From an uncultured Lachnospiraceae bacterium (GTDB lineage Bacteria; Bacillota; Clostridia; Lachnospirales; Lachnospiraceae), in assembly GCA_947628025.1 (NCBI GenBank), contig CANQYH010000067.1, forward strand, positions 1 to 12,871: a stretch of 12,871 nucleotides of DNA, in the 5' to 3' direction. The notes beneath the pieces were generated by a model. The model worked only from the letters and a program-made list of their open reading frames with translations. It made no database searches and was not told the DNA's origin. Shown piece after piece: positions 5,895 to 12,871 of this stretch (within the stretch, counting starts at the first letter, position 1; each line of letters opens with the position of its first letter). The translations under genes and the position numbers were made by a program.

Positions 5895-7049
5895 CTACCG
5901 CCTGCGGAAACGCCGCAAAAGCGGAAGCAGCTGCTTTAGGGTCTCCGCAGCGTAATCTACCTCTTCTTTGGTATTAAAAAGCCCGAAGCTGAACCGCAAT
6001 GTGCAGTCCAACAGATCCGGCCGCACGCCCACGCCTTTCAATGTCCCGCTCAGTCCCGGATGATGGGAGGAACAGGCGGACCCGGAAGACACATAGATCC
6101 CTTTTTCCTCCAGCGCATGTAGCAGCACCTCGCTGCGGACTCCCTCAAAACTGGCGCTGACGATCTGCGGCGCGCCCTCCCGTCCGGGAGGATTGTTGAG
6201 AGTCACGCCCTCCAGCTTCCGCAGCCGACTCTCCGCGTATTCTTTCAGCTCATAAAGTCCGTCGATCTTTTTCTGGTGGTCCGTGAACATCTCACGCACC
6301 GCTTCGCCCATCCCCGCGATGCCCGGTACATTCTCGGTGCCGGAACGGAGATTGCGCTGCTGCCCGCCGCCGTAGATCAGCGGTTTGATCTTCACTTTTT
6401 CGTCAATATACAAAAATCCGACGCCCTTAGGACCGTGCAGTTTGTGAGCGCTGACGCTCAACAGGTCGATCCCCTGGCGTTTGGGGCGAATCTCATACTT
6501 CCCATACGCCTGGATCGCGTCCACATGGAACAGCGCGGCGGGATTTTTCCGTTTGACAATCTTGGATATCTCCTCGACCGGTTCCACGGTGCCCACCTCG
6601 TTGTTCACATACATGACGGAAACCAGCACCGTATCCGGACGGACCGCCGCCTCCAGCTCCGAAAGATCGATATGCCCCTGCCGGTCCACAGGCAGGTATG
6701 TAACCTCGTAACCCTGCTCCTCCAGATAACCTAACGGATTATAAACGGACGGATGCTCAATATTGCTGCTGATGATATGATTTCCCGCGCGGCGATTCGC
6801 CATAGCGCCGCCGATCAGAGCCATATTGTTGGACTCCGAACCGCCGGAAGTAAATACGATCTCTTTCTCCTGCACCCGCAGCGAACGGGCGATCACAGAC
6901 CGCGCTTCCTTTATATAATTCTCCGCCTCCACGCCTTTGCTGTGTTTGGCGGACGGATTCGCGTAATCCTCCGTCATGGTCTTCACCACGATGTCCCTGA
7001 CGCTGTCAAACACCTTCGTGGTGGCGGAATTGTCAAAATATGCCTCCAT
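5895..7049 (-). CDS. Cysteine desulfurase (NifS/IscS class), likely sulfur donor for ThiI
   Basis: A PLP-dependent enzyme that converts cysteine to alanine and holds the sulfur as a persulfide. Key sites are visible: FDNSATT at the N-terminus, TSGGSESNNMAL at 67-78, His99 in NIEHPSV, the VDAIQAYG cofactor-binding segment (Asp177, Gln180), the PLP lysine Lys203 in SAHKLHGPKG, and the catalytic Cys326 in SSGSACSSHHP, in the long flexible-loop arrangement of class I enzymes. The length of 384 is normal. The C-terminus is arginine rich (RRFRRR). GGGAG lies about 10 nt before the ATG at 7049. Its place just upstream of thiI resembles the NifZ-ThiI pair of B. subtilis, so tRNA thiolation is the likely job. 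A 172-nt gap without a visible gene or promoter separates it from rsmE. Confidence 0.96.
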   Translation of the reverse strand: MEAYFDNSATTKVFDSVRDIVVKTMTEDYANPSAKHSKGVEAENYIKEARSVIARSLRVQEKEIVFTSGGSESNNMALIGGAMANRRAGNHIISSNIEHPSVYNPLGYLEEQGYEVTYLPVDRQGHIDLSELEAAVRPDTVLVSVMYVNNEVGTVEPVEEISKIVKRKNPAALFHVDAIQAYGKYEIRPKRQGIDLLSVSAHKLHGPKGVGFLYIDEKVKIKPLIYGGGQQRNLRSGTENVPGIAGMGEAVREMFTDHQKKIDGLYELKEYAESRLRKLEGVTLNNPPGREGAPQIVSASFEGVRSEVLLHALEEKGIYVSSGSACSSHHPGLSGTLKGVGVRPDLLDCTLRFSFGLFNTKEEVDYAAETLKQLLPLLRRFRRR

Positions 7050-7221
7050 CTGTTTTCTGCTCCCTGTATCAATTGTTTCCGCTGCCGCATATGAGCCGCG
7101 GGCACTTTGCCGGCATCGCCATGCTCCGGCCCTTTGCCCCTGCCAAAAGGCTTTCGGGCGAAGCCCCAGGCTGATTTGCCGCGGCGGTTTTCTGCCCCGC
7201 TTTCTCCATCCATTCCCAGTT

Positions 7222-7977
7222 TTACGAGATCTCCGGCCATTCCGCCGTCTCCAAACAGTACATCAAAATCGCCAGCGCCGCCAGTCCCGCCGTCTCCGTA
7301 CGCAATATCCGCCTGCCCAAAGAGACGGCCGACCACCCGCACAATTCCGCCTCCCGGACCTCCGTCTCCTCGAAACCGCCTTCCGGTCCGACGAAAATCC
7401 CCACGGTCGTCCCCGGCCGGATGCGCTCCGCCGCTTCCGCCATGGACCGCATTCCTCTGGCGTTCTCGTAGAGCAGAAGCTTCACATCGAATTTCTTCGC
7501 CTGCTTTAAAGCCTCCCGGAAACTCAGCACCGGGCATACCTCCGGGACCAGCACCCGCTTCGACTGCTTCGCGGCGCTCTCCGCAATCGCATTCCAGCGG
7601 CGCAGCCTGCCCTCTTCCCTTTTGCCGTCCAGCTTTACCACCGCTCTGTGCGTCGCCACCGGCACGATCTGATACGCGCCCAGTTCCACGGCTTTCTGTA
7701 TGATCAGCTCCATCTTGTCGCTCTTGGGCAACCCCTGGAACAGACAAAGTCTGGCGCTCAGTTCCGTATCTTCCGCCTCGGATACGATCCGGGCCGTCAC
7801 CGTCTCCGCCGCGATTTCCTCCAGCACGCAGAGGAAATCCCGGTCCAAGCCATTGCCGATCCGCACCTGCTCGCCCGGTTTCATCCGCAGCACGTTACGG
7901 ATATGGTTGACGTCGGAGCCGGCGATCGTGATCTCGGAACCGGCGATCTGGCCGTCCTTTACAAAAAAATGATACAT
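7222..7977 (-). CDS. rsmE: 16S rRNA (uracil-1498-N3)-methyltransferase RsmE
   Basis: RsmE methylates N3 of U1498 in 16S rRNA within the 30S subunit, using S-adenosylmethionine. The 251-residue product has a PUA-like N-terminal part (about 1-70, with HIRNVLRMKPGE) and a SPOUT-fold catalytic part. The catalytic part shows QGLPKSDKMELIIQKAVELG at 81-100, HRAVVK and AAKQSKR. It ends with the knot that binds the cofactor: GPEGGF at 197-202 and LGRRILRTETAGLAAL at 220-235. An AGGGG ribosome site lies about 5 nt before the ATG, within the 11-nt space after the prmA stop, so the two are co-transcribed. The pair prmA-rsmE is conserved next to dnaJ in many Firmicutes. A long reading frame overlapping it in another frame (6983-7747) is a shadow. 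Confidence 0.97.
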   Translation of the reverse strand: MYHFFVKDGQIAGSEITIAGSDVNHIRNVLRMKPGEQVRIGNGLDRDFLCVLEEIAAETVTARIVSEAEDTELSARLCLFQGLPKSDKMELIIQKAVELGAYQIVPVATHRAVVKLDGKREEGRLRRWNAIAESAAKQSKRVLVPEVCPVLSFREALKQAKKFDVKLLLYENARGMRSMAEAAERIRPGTTVGIFVGPEGGFEETEVREAELCGWSAVSLGRRILRTETAGLAALAILMYCLETAEWPEIS

Positions 7978-7988
7978 ACGATCCCCTG

Positions 7989-8945
7989 CTATTTTCTCCT
8001 AGCCGTGACGGAGACCCATTCTCCCTGGCGGGTGGTCTCGACCACTTCAAACTGATCGTTGGACTCCAGAGCGCGGCGCACGGCTTCCTCTTTCTGGTCG
8101 ATGATGCCGGACGTGATAAAAATTCCCCCGTGCTTCAGATGAGGCGGGACCTCCTTTTCCAGCATCAGGATCACATCCGCCAGGATATTGGCGACCACAA
8201 TGTCATATTGCTCGTAACCTGCCCAGTCTTTGATAACCTTATCATCGATCAGGTTACCCTGGATCACAGAAAACCGGTCTGTACCGATCCCATTCGCCGC
8301 CAGGTTCTCACCCACGGCTGTGATGGCGTTTTCATCCAGATCCGTCCCGCGGACCCGGGCGGCCCCCAACTTCAGCGCAACGATCCCCAATATCCCGCTC
8401 CCGGTCCCCACGTCCAGCACTTCCGCGCCAGGCGTCACATATTTTTTCAGCTGACGGATGCAGAGCTGCGTCGTCTCATGCTGACCGGTACCGAACGCCG
8501 TGCCGGGATCGATCTGGATCAGCAGCTTGTCCCGGTCCTGCTCCGGGATTTCCTCCCAGGTAGGCTTGATCAGGATATCGTCCACCGTAAAAGGCTTAAA
8601 ATACTGCTTCCAGTTATTGATCCAGTCCTTATCCTCCGTCTCGGAAACGGCGATCGTCCTCTCGCCCAGATCCACGAACATGGACAGCTCGTCCAGCCCC
8701 TCCTCCACCGCTTTCAGGATCCGCTCCTCCTCGGATACGTCCTCCAGGTAGAAGCTGACTTTCGCGACGCCCTCGTCCGGCGGCAGCTCCGGCAGGATAT
8801 CGATGAACATGCCTTTCGTCTCGCTTTCGGTCAGAGGCACATTGTCCTCGATCTCGATCCCCTCGATCCCGATCTCATCAAAAAGACTGCTGACCAGATC
8901 CACGGCCGCCGTTGTCGTGGTCAGCGTATATTTTTTCCATTTCAT
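7989..8945 (-). CDS. prmA: Ribosomal protein L11 methyltransferase PrmA
   Basis: PrmA trimethylates ribosomal protein L11 with S-adenosylmethionine. The 318-residue product has the substrate-recognition N-terminal region (MKWKKYTLTTTT..., DWINNWKQYFKPF at about 107-119). Next is the family signature DPGTAFGTGQHETT at 146-159, the cofactor motif EVLDVGTGSGILGI at 175-188, and VANILADVI at 251-259, which takes the place of the usual NPPY motif. The ATG at 8945 has GGAGA about 9 nt upstream. It follows the ATPase gene after 63 nt, where I see only an imperfect hairpin without a T tract, so it probably depends on a promoter upstream of the ATPase or farther. In B. subtilis prmA directly follows dnaJ; here proC and the ATPase gene lie between. 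Confidence 0.97.
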   Translation of the reverse strand: MKWKKYTLTTTTAAVDLVSSLFDEIGIEGIEIEDNVPLTESETKGMFIDILPELPPDEGVAKVSFYLEDVSEEERILKAVEEGLDELSMFVDLGERTIAVSETEDKDWINNWKQYFKPFTVDDILIKPTWEEIPEQDRDKLLIQIDPGTAFGTGQHETTQLCIRQLKKYVTPGAEVLDVGTGSGILGIVALKLGAARVRGTDLDENAITAVGENLAANGIGTDRFSVIQGNLIDDKVIKDWAGYEQYDIVVANILADVILMLEKEVPPHLKHGGIFITSGIIDQKEEAVRRALESNDQFEVVETTRQGEWVSVTARRK

Positions 8946-9008
8946 GATCTTCTATCTCCGTTTGCTCAAACGCCGCTCGGACTCGCTTCCGGAGCGTCCG
9001 TTTTCTCT

Positions 9009-10784
9009 TTACAGATTTCTCAGATAATCCTCCACCCTGCAGAAATACACGCCGTCCGCGCTCTGGGCAGGCGGATCGTCGCAGAGAATGAACCGCTGGC
9101 GAATCTTTCCGAAACGTTTTTCGATCTGATTGTATTTCTCCGCGTCGGACAGGCGGCGGTACTGCTCTACCGGCGCCTTGGTGCCGCTGCGCAGCTCACA
9201 GATCGTGCAGTTATTCTCCTCCGTGTCATAGACGACCATACCGAAGACCCCCGCGTTGATCTGCAATTTATATACCTGGTAGCGTCCCTCCATGGCCTTT
9301 TCCGTCTCCAGGAGAATGATCTCTTCCAGAATCCGGGCCCGCACTTCCTCCAACGCCCGCTCCGTCATGGTCTTTTTATCCAATTCGCTCATATTCATGA
9401 AGCGCTCGCCGCCGGTCAAAGTCTTTAAAAGCGTCTGGATCTGGCTGTAGCGCATACCCGGCTGGGTAAAAATGACGCGCTCAATGGGCTCGCTGCCGGG
9501 CTGCGGCGTCTCCGCCGGCAGTTCCACGATCAGCCCCATGTCCACCAGGGCCTCCCGGACCTCCGCGGCGTGGATCCGGCTGATGCCGGCCGCCTGCTCC
9601 TCCCTGGCCCGGTCGTTGCGCAGGTTCCATGCAGTCAGGCGCAGGTTCTGGAGAGCAGGATTTTTCGTCAGGATCAACAGCAGATAGTTCAGGTTCATAT
9701 TCACCATGATCCGATCCACGACTTCCAACAGGTCTCCTGACTCCTGCAGCGCGCGCAAACTGCGGAACTGGCTGATATCCTTGCTCCCGATCAGCGAGCG
9801 TTCGATGTTGCGGCTGACCGCGCTCTCAATATACTCTTTCGTGGATTCCCCATCGCGGAACGTAGCGTGGGAAACATCCGTCCGGCCGTCCTCGCCTTTG
9901 ACGCCCGCCCGCAGCGTGCCGCCGTAGCGGATGTACTCGTCAATATCGTCCATACCCAAAAGAGTGCTGTGTTCTCTGAACGGCACAAACGTCGTGTCAA
10001 TGACGACGGCACGATCGTACAGTTCCTGCCGCAGCGCCAGGCAAAACGCCAGGGAATCGGTACCGGTCAACACCACCCGCATCCCCTGGGCCGCGTGAAC
10101 GTCCGACAGGATCGCCGCGTCGTCGATAAAGTCGTTCATCAACGTAACCTCATCGATAAACACATATCTGTAACCCTCTTCATAAAGAAGCTTCAGATCC
10201 TCATTCAGCTTCTCCATATTATCCGCGGCTGTAACCTTGATATAAGCCGCCTTTTCCATCTGTTCCGGCGCCATATCACGGATCGTCTGGCAGATCATCG
10301 TCGTCTTTCCGGTACGGCGCAGGCCTGTGATCAAACAGACTCTCCCGTCGGCGCCGTTCTCTCCCGCCAAATATGCCTGCAATTTCCCATAACAGAGACG
10401 CTTCTCCTGGCTGCGGATATTGGAAGCCATGGCCCGCAGCGCCTCGCCCGTCACCACGTTGGTCTTATATCTCGACGCGCCGCGGCCGCGGGCCGAACGT
10501 CTCCCGCCACGCGCGCCGGACGCCGCTCCCCTGGCCGCGGTCTGCCTGGCCCGCAGTTCTTTCAGCTGCTGCTGCAGGCGGCGGCGCTCCGCGATCTGCT
10601 CTTCCAGCGCATCCAGCTCCGATTCTTTCACATACTGGCTGCGGATCTTTCCATCCTCCGTCCATTGACGGTAAAAGCGCAGTTTACCGTGGATCATCTT
10701 TCTGGAAATGTAACCGACCGGAAATTCCGCGATCTTTTTTTCCAGTTCTTCCATGGTTTCTTCTGGTATATTCTGAGTATCCAT
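9009..10784 (-). CDS. AAA-type ATPase (AAA_14/DUF4143-like architecture) with degenerate nuclease-like C-terminus
   Basis: The 591-residue product has four visible parts. Residues 20-80 hold GYISRKMIHGKLRFYRQW..DGKIRSQYV and a charged helix likely to form a coiled coil; this resembles the DUF6788 motif. Residues about 83-105 are an Ala/Gly/Arg-rich basic linker. The ATPase core has Walker A GLRRTGKT (154-161), Walker B YVFIDE (207-212), a sensor-like VVLTGTDS (237-244) and a possible arginine finger in FREH (270-272). The C-terminal part (about 475-591) resembles the PD-(D/E)XK-like tail of this class (ARILEEIILLE, GMVVYD, CTICELRSGTK), but the expected acidic residue before MVVYD is Gly515 and the Lys of ExK is Arg. 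The function of such ATPases is poorly known. The ATG at 10784 has AAGGGGG 7 nt upstream; an in-frame ATG at 10919 lies upstream of the promoter. The gene has its own promoter and splits the usual dnaJ-prmA-rsmE order. Confidence 0.87.
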   Translation of the reverse strand: MDTQNIPEETMEELEKKIAEFPVGYISRKMIHGKLRFYRQWTEDGKIRSQYVKESELDALEEQIAERRRLQQQLKELRARQTAARGAASGARGGRRSARGRGASRYKTNVVTGEALRAMASNIRSQEKRLCYGKLQAYLAGENGADGRVCLITGLRRTGKTTMICQTIRDMAPEQMEKAAYIKVTAADNMEKLNEDLKLLYEEGYRYVFIDEVTLMNDFIDDAAILSDVHAAQGMRVVLTGTDSLAFCLALRQELYDRAVVIDTTFVPFREHSTLLGMDDIDEYIRYGGTLRAGVKGEDGRTDVSHATFRDGESTKEYIESAVSRNIERSLIGSKDISQFRSLRALQESGDLLEVVDRIMVNMNLNYLLLILTKNPALQNLRLTAWNLRNDRAREEQAAGISRIHAAEVREALVDMGLIVELPAETPQPGSEPIERVIFTQPGMRYSQIQTLLKTLTGGERFMNMSELDKKTMTERALEEVRARILEEIILLETEKAMEGRYQVYKLQINAGVFGMVVYDTEENNCTICELRSGTKAPVEQYRRLSDAEKYNQIEKRFGKIRQRFILCDDPPAQSADGVYFCRVEDYLRNL

Positions 10785-10811
10785 ACGAGTACCCCCTTTT
10801 CTTCTGCACCT

Positions 10812-10840
10812 ATTGTAACCTATCATAACCTTACTGTCAA
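10812..10840 (-). promoter_or_regulatory. Near-consensus sigma-A promoter of the ATPase gene
   Basis: On the minus strand TTGACA (10840-10835), a 17-nt spacer and TACAAT (10817-10812) match 6/6 and 5/6. Transcription would start near 10805, about 20 nt before the ATG at 10784. It may also serve prmA and rsmE downstream. Confidence 0.8.
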
Positions 10841-10858
10841 TAGACAGCCGTGTAACCT
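10814..10858 (-). promoter_or_regulatory. Repeats and a palindrome overlapping the ATPase promoter (possible operator)
   Basis: The octamer AGGTTACA occurs twice (10851-10858 and 10814-10821), with AGGTTATG between (10824-10831). The last two start 10 bp apart, one helical turn, within the spacer and -10 element, and AGGT follows again in register. A perfect inverted repeat CTGTC-N4-GACAG (10834-10847) covers the -35 element. Overlap with the core promoter suggests a repressor or activator site; no regulator is identified. Confidence 0.4.
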
Positions 10859-11311
10859 GCCCATTTTTTCCCAGTATAAAATAAACAGGTCTATGCAATA
10901 AAACAGGCTGCTCCTGCATTATATAAATGAACGGGTAAATGATTCATCTTCCGCCCTGCCGGCGGCCCCTGAAACCAAACGGACAAAAGATAACGAAAAG
11001 CACGAAAGGATTGGGAATGATTATCAAAGTGCGGCCATGGCCTGTACGGCGCGGCATTTTCTCCGCCCAGATCCGGCCGGACCGCCAAAGCAGTACCCTA
11101 CAATTTCATAAGGAACACAAATACGCAACAAAATGAAAATCCTCAATGCATTACATTACGACCTCAATCACGTTTACACTCCATAAACCGTGTCTCATAC
11201 ACCGGTAAGGTACCAAAGACAATGGGATACGAAAGATGATTTTAATAGAAAATACAAAAGATAAAAAAAATAAACTACCAAAGAATGCTGGCAGGAAGGA
11301 AAGCATGACGG

Positions 11312-11343
11312 AGGGCGCGCCGCGAAAAACGGCGCGCTTTTCT
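11312..11343 (+). terminator. Terminator-like hairpin, plus strand
   Basis: Perfect 8-bp arms GCGCGCCG (11315-11322) and CGGCGCGC (11330-11337), with a 7-nt loop and a TTTTCT tail, are extended by G-T and A-T pairs. On the minus strand the hairpin has no T tract (CCCTCC follows). It therefore points to a plus-strand transcript, although no plus-strand gene is recognised to its left. It could also act as a 3' hairpin for proC. Confidence 0.55.
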
Positions 11344-11377
11344 GTCGTATGGTCCGCCGCACGGCAATCTGACATGA

Positions 11378-11415
11378 CCGGCCCGGCTGACCGACAGGAC
11401 CACCCAGCCGGCCGG
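11378..11415 (-). other. Strong GC-rich inverted repeat just 3' of proC
   Basis: The arms at 11405-11415 and 11378-11389 form an 11-bp stem (CCGGCCGGCTG/CAGCCGG-G-CCGG) with one bulged G and a 15-nt loop. It begins 17 nt past the proC stop. There is no T tract, so it is either an atypical terminator or a stabilising 3' hairpin. Confidence 0.5.
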
Positions 11416-11431
11416 CCAGCGAACCGCCATG

Positions 11432-12226
11432 TTACATCTGCTTTTTTCGGACCGCGTCCAGCGCGGAGATCACCGCCGAGCGGAACCCGTGTTGCTCCAG
11501 CGCCGCCACCCCTGTGATGGTCGTACCGCCGGGCGAACAGACCGCGTCCTTCATCGCGCCCGGATGGCTGCCGGACGCCTGCTGTAGCTTCCCGGTCCCG
11601 ACGATCATCTGGCTGGCTAAACGATACGCCAATTCCCTGGGCAGCCCGTGCAGCACCGCTCCGTCCGCCAGCGCCTCGATAAACATCGCCGCAAACGCCG
11701 GGCCGCACCCGCTTAGATCGCCCGCTACGCCCAGCTGGGCCGTCGGAACCGTCTGCACCAGTCCGATCTGCGAAAAGATCTCCGAAAAGACCGCAAATTC
11801 CTCCTCCGTCAGCGAATGTTTCTCCTCGCAGACGATGATCCCCTCACCCACGGATACCGGCGTATTAGGGATCGTGCTCAGATGATGAGTCCCGGGAAGC
11901 AGCACGCTTTCATAGCGGTCGAACGGATACCCGGCCGCCACCGAGATCACGATCTTCTCCTGCAGAATCTCGCGGACCGGTTCCAGCACTTCCGCCACCA
12001 GATACGGTTTCACAGCCACGATCACCATATCCGCGTTTTCCGCCGTCTCGCGTGCGTCCCGGCAGGGATGGATCCCCCTCGCCTCAGCGGCCCCGCACAG
12101 CTTCTCATAATGCTTCGCGCAGGCATAGATCTGCTCCGGCTTCACCGCCCCTTTCAAGAGCAGCCCGTCCGCCATCGCCCTGGCCATATTGCCAAACCCT
12201 ATAAAACCCAAACGCATCTCTTTCAT
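11432..12226 (-). CDS. proC: Pyrroline-5-carboxylate reductase ProC
   Basis: ProC reduces 1-pyrroline-5-carboxylate to proline with NAD(P)H, the last step of proline synthesis, in the cytoplasm. The 264-residue product has a Rossmann dinucleotide motif GFIGFGNMA (7-15) and AVKPYLVAEVL (71-81). TIPNTPVSVGEG at 118-129, SGCGPAF at 172-178 and the family signature HPGAMKDAVCSPGGTTITGVAALEQ complete the match. The ATG at 12226 has GGAGG about 10 nt upstream and fits the family start. The same frame stays open back to an ATG at 12463, but those 79 residues resemble nothing in ProC. The 271 nt between dnaJ and proC hold no visible gene or promoter. proC is not a normal member of the dnaJ-prmA-rsmE group, so it is probably part of a rearranged segment. 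Confidence 0.97.
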   Translation of the reverse strand: MKEMRLGFIGFGNMARAMADGLLLKGAVKPEQIYACAKHYEKLCGAAEARGIHPCRDARETAENADMVIVAVKPYLVAEVLEPVREILQEKIVISVAAGYPFDRYESVLLPGTHHLSTIPNTPVSVGEGIIVCEEKHSLTEEEFAVFSEIFSQIGLVQTVPTAQLGVAGDLSGCGPAFAAMFIEALADGAVLHGLPRELAYRLASQMIVGTGKLQQASGSHPGAMKDAVCSPGGTTITGVAALEQHGFRSAVISALDAVRKKQM

Positions 12227-12497
12227 GCTCTCTGCACCTCCCGACTTTCCTCCCATATCCGGCGCGGCGGTTTTCCGCTCCCGGCAGCGGCTTTTTCCGG
12301 ACATCCGGCCCTGCGCCGGCGGATCCCCGTTTATAAGCAAAACATTTCCCAGCGCCGCCCGGCTTCCCTCAAAGCCAAACAAACACCTCACCGTATCGCA
12401 GCTTCCCGCCTCGGTTTCCGTTTCCCGGTCATAAATCAACCCCCGCGCCCGGAAATCTCTCATTCTCCCGGCCGCGGGGATGTACGCTTGCTCTCGC

Positions 12498-12871
12498 CTA
12501 TTCCCAAAATTTCCGTTTCTTCTTGCCGCCGTCGTCGCTGCCGCCGTCCAGCTTGCCCGTCATCAGCTCGTCGAACCGCCGCAGGGCCTGGCGCTGTTCC
12601 TCATTCATCCGCTCCGGCACCTGTACCACCAGCGTCACATAATGATCGCCGCGGATGCTCTTATTGCGGACGGAGGGAACGCCCTTGCCTTTCAGCCGTA
12701 CTTTCGTATCGGTCTGGGTGCCGGGCTTCACTTCGTACTCTACCTGGCCGTCCACGGTCTTGATCTGGATCGTGCCGCCCAACGCCGCCCTGGCAAAGGA
12801 GATCGGCACCGTCGAATAGATATCCATATCCTTGCGAATAAAGACCGGATGTTTGGAAACCACGGCCGTCA
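12498..12871 (-). CDS. dnaJ: Chaperone DnaJ, C-terminal part (cut by window edge)
   Basis: DnaJ (Hsp40) delivers unfolded proteins to DnaK and stimulates its ATPase. About 124 C-terminal residues are visible. They contain the second substrate-binding beta domain: HPVFIRKDMDIYSTVPISFARAALGG, then IQIKTVDGQVEYEVKPGTQTDTKVRLKGKGVP, followed by GDHYVTLVVQVPERMNEEQRQALRRFDEL in the dimerisation region. The tail is Gly/Asp/Lys-rich and ends GGKKKRKFWE. The J domain and zinc fingers lie beyond the edge, and the frame is open to position 12871. A GTG at 12863 is internal, not a start. dnaJ next to prmA and rsmE is the classic Firmicute heat-shock operon order, here separated by proC and the ATPase gene. 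Confidence 0.95.
   Translation of the reverse strand, partial: TAVVSKHPVFIRKDMDIYSTVPISFARAALGGTIQIKTVDGQVEYEVKPGTQTDTKVRLKGKGVPSVRNKSIRGDHYVTLVVQVPERMNEEQRQALRRFDELMTGKLDGGSDDGGKKKRKFWE

Larger units (their letters stand above)
10859..11431. other. Gene-free stretch between proC and the ATPase promoter, with an AT-rich island
   Basis: No reading frame here has a good ribosome site or recognisable protein. The part 11101-11280 is about one third G+C by hand count, against well over half in the flanks, with an A-rich run near 11236-11276. A 17-codon frame (ATG at 11133) begins MKILNALHYDLNHVYTP, has only a distant AAGGA, and could be a gene remnant. A plus-strand terminator-like hairpin (11312-11343) and a GC-rich inverted repeat (11378-11415) follow towards proC. 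The function is unknown; a small plus-strand RNA or a decayed insertion are both possible. Confidence 0.4.

Noticed and set aside
6983..7747. 254-codon minus-strand frame overlapping rsmE
   Set aside because: Gly/Arg-rich shadow frame of rsmE, which has all family motifs in another frame.
9009..10919. Longer start of the ATPase at 10919
   Set aside because: It lies upstream of the near-consensus promoter and lacks a ribosome site, whereas the ATG at 10784 has AAGGGGG at good spacing.
11018..11026. TGATTATCA palindrome resembling half a Fur box
   Set aside because: Only 9 bp match, no full 19-bp box is present, and no gene start lies nearby.
11151..11297. Minus-strand 48-codon frame with a hydrophobic segment (FFGSLFFLSFVFSIKIIF)
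   Set aside because: There is no ribosome site before the ATG at 11294, and the hydrophobic look comes from T-rich DNA.

Overview
The window looks like a chromosome segment from a Clostridia-type Firmicute, probably a Lachnospiraceae relative of fairly high G+C. The clues are strong AGGAGG-type ribosome binding sites, an IreB/RuvX/DUF1292 cluster, an HPr-like protein, a ThiI without a rhodanese domain paired with a cysteine desulfurase, and the order dnaJ...prmA-rsmE...mtaB. Genus cannot be decided from the sequence. Almost all genes lie on the minus strand; only one small gene is on the plus strand.

Read in the direction of transcription (right to left), the window opens with the 3' end of dnaJ (12498-12871), then proC (11432-12226). 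About 650 bp without a recognised gene follow. This stretch holds a GC-rich hairpin after proC, a plus-strand terminator-like hairpin, an AT-rich island, and a near-consensus promoter for a 591-residue AAA-type ATPase (9009-10784). Next come prmA and rsmE (11 bp apart), a cysteine desulfurase and thiI (the sulfur relay for 4-thiouridine in tRNA), the plus-strand HPr-like gene (3832-4071) facing thiI, and mtaB (2082-3683). The last cluster is ireB, ruvX, a DUF1292 gene, a Fur-family repressor and the start of ribonuclease J (1-278), driven by a promoter just upstream of ireB.

The functional theme is protein folding plus RNA and ribosome modification: DnaJ, PrmA (ribosomal protein L11 methylation), RsmE (16S rRNA m3U1498), ThiI (s4U8), MtaB (ms2t6A37), RuvX (16S rRNA 5'-end processing) and RNase J. 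In Bacillus subtilis dnaJ, prmA, rsmE and mtaB are contiguous. Here the block is opened in two places, by proC plus the ATPase and by the desulfurase/thiI pair plus the HPr-like gene.

I found no obvious new defence or mobile system. The most unusual items are a seven-unit ENDRxQQ repeat of about 78 residues inside MtaB, a 70-bp tandem repeat whose copies differ only by transitions downstream of the HPr-like gene, the ATPase with a degenerate nuclease-like tail and a repeat-rich promoter, and a plus-strand terminator with no recognisable plus-strand gene before it.
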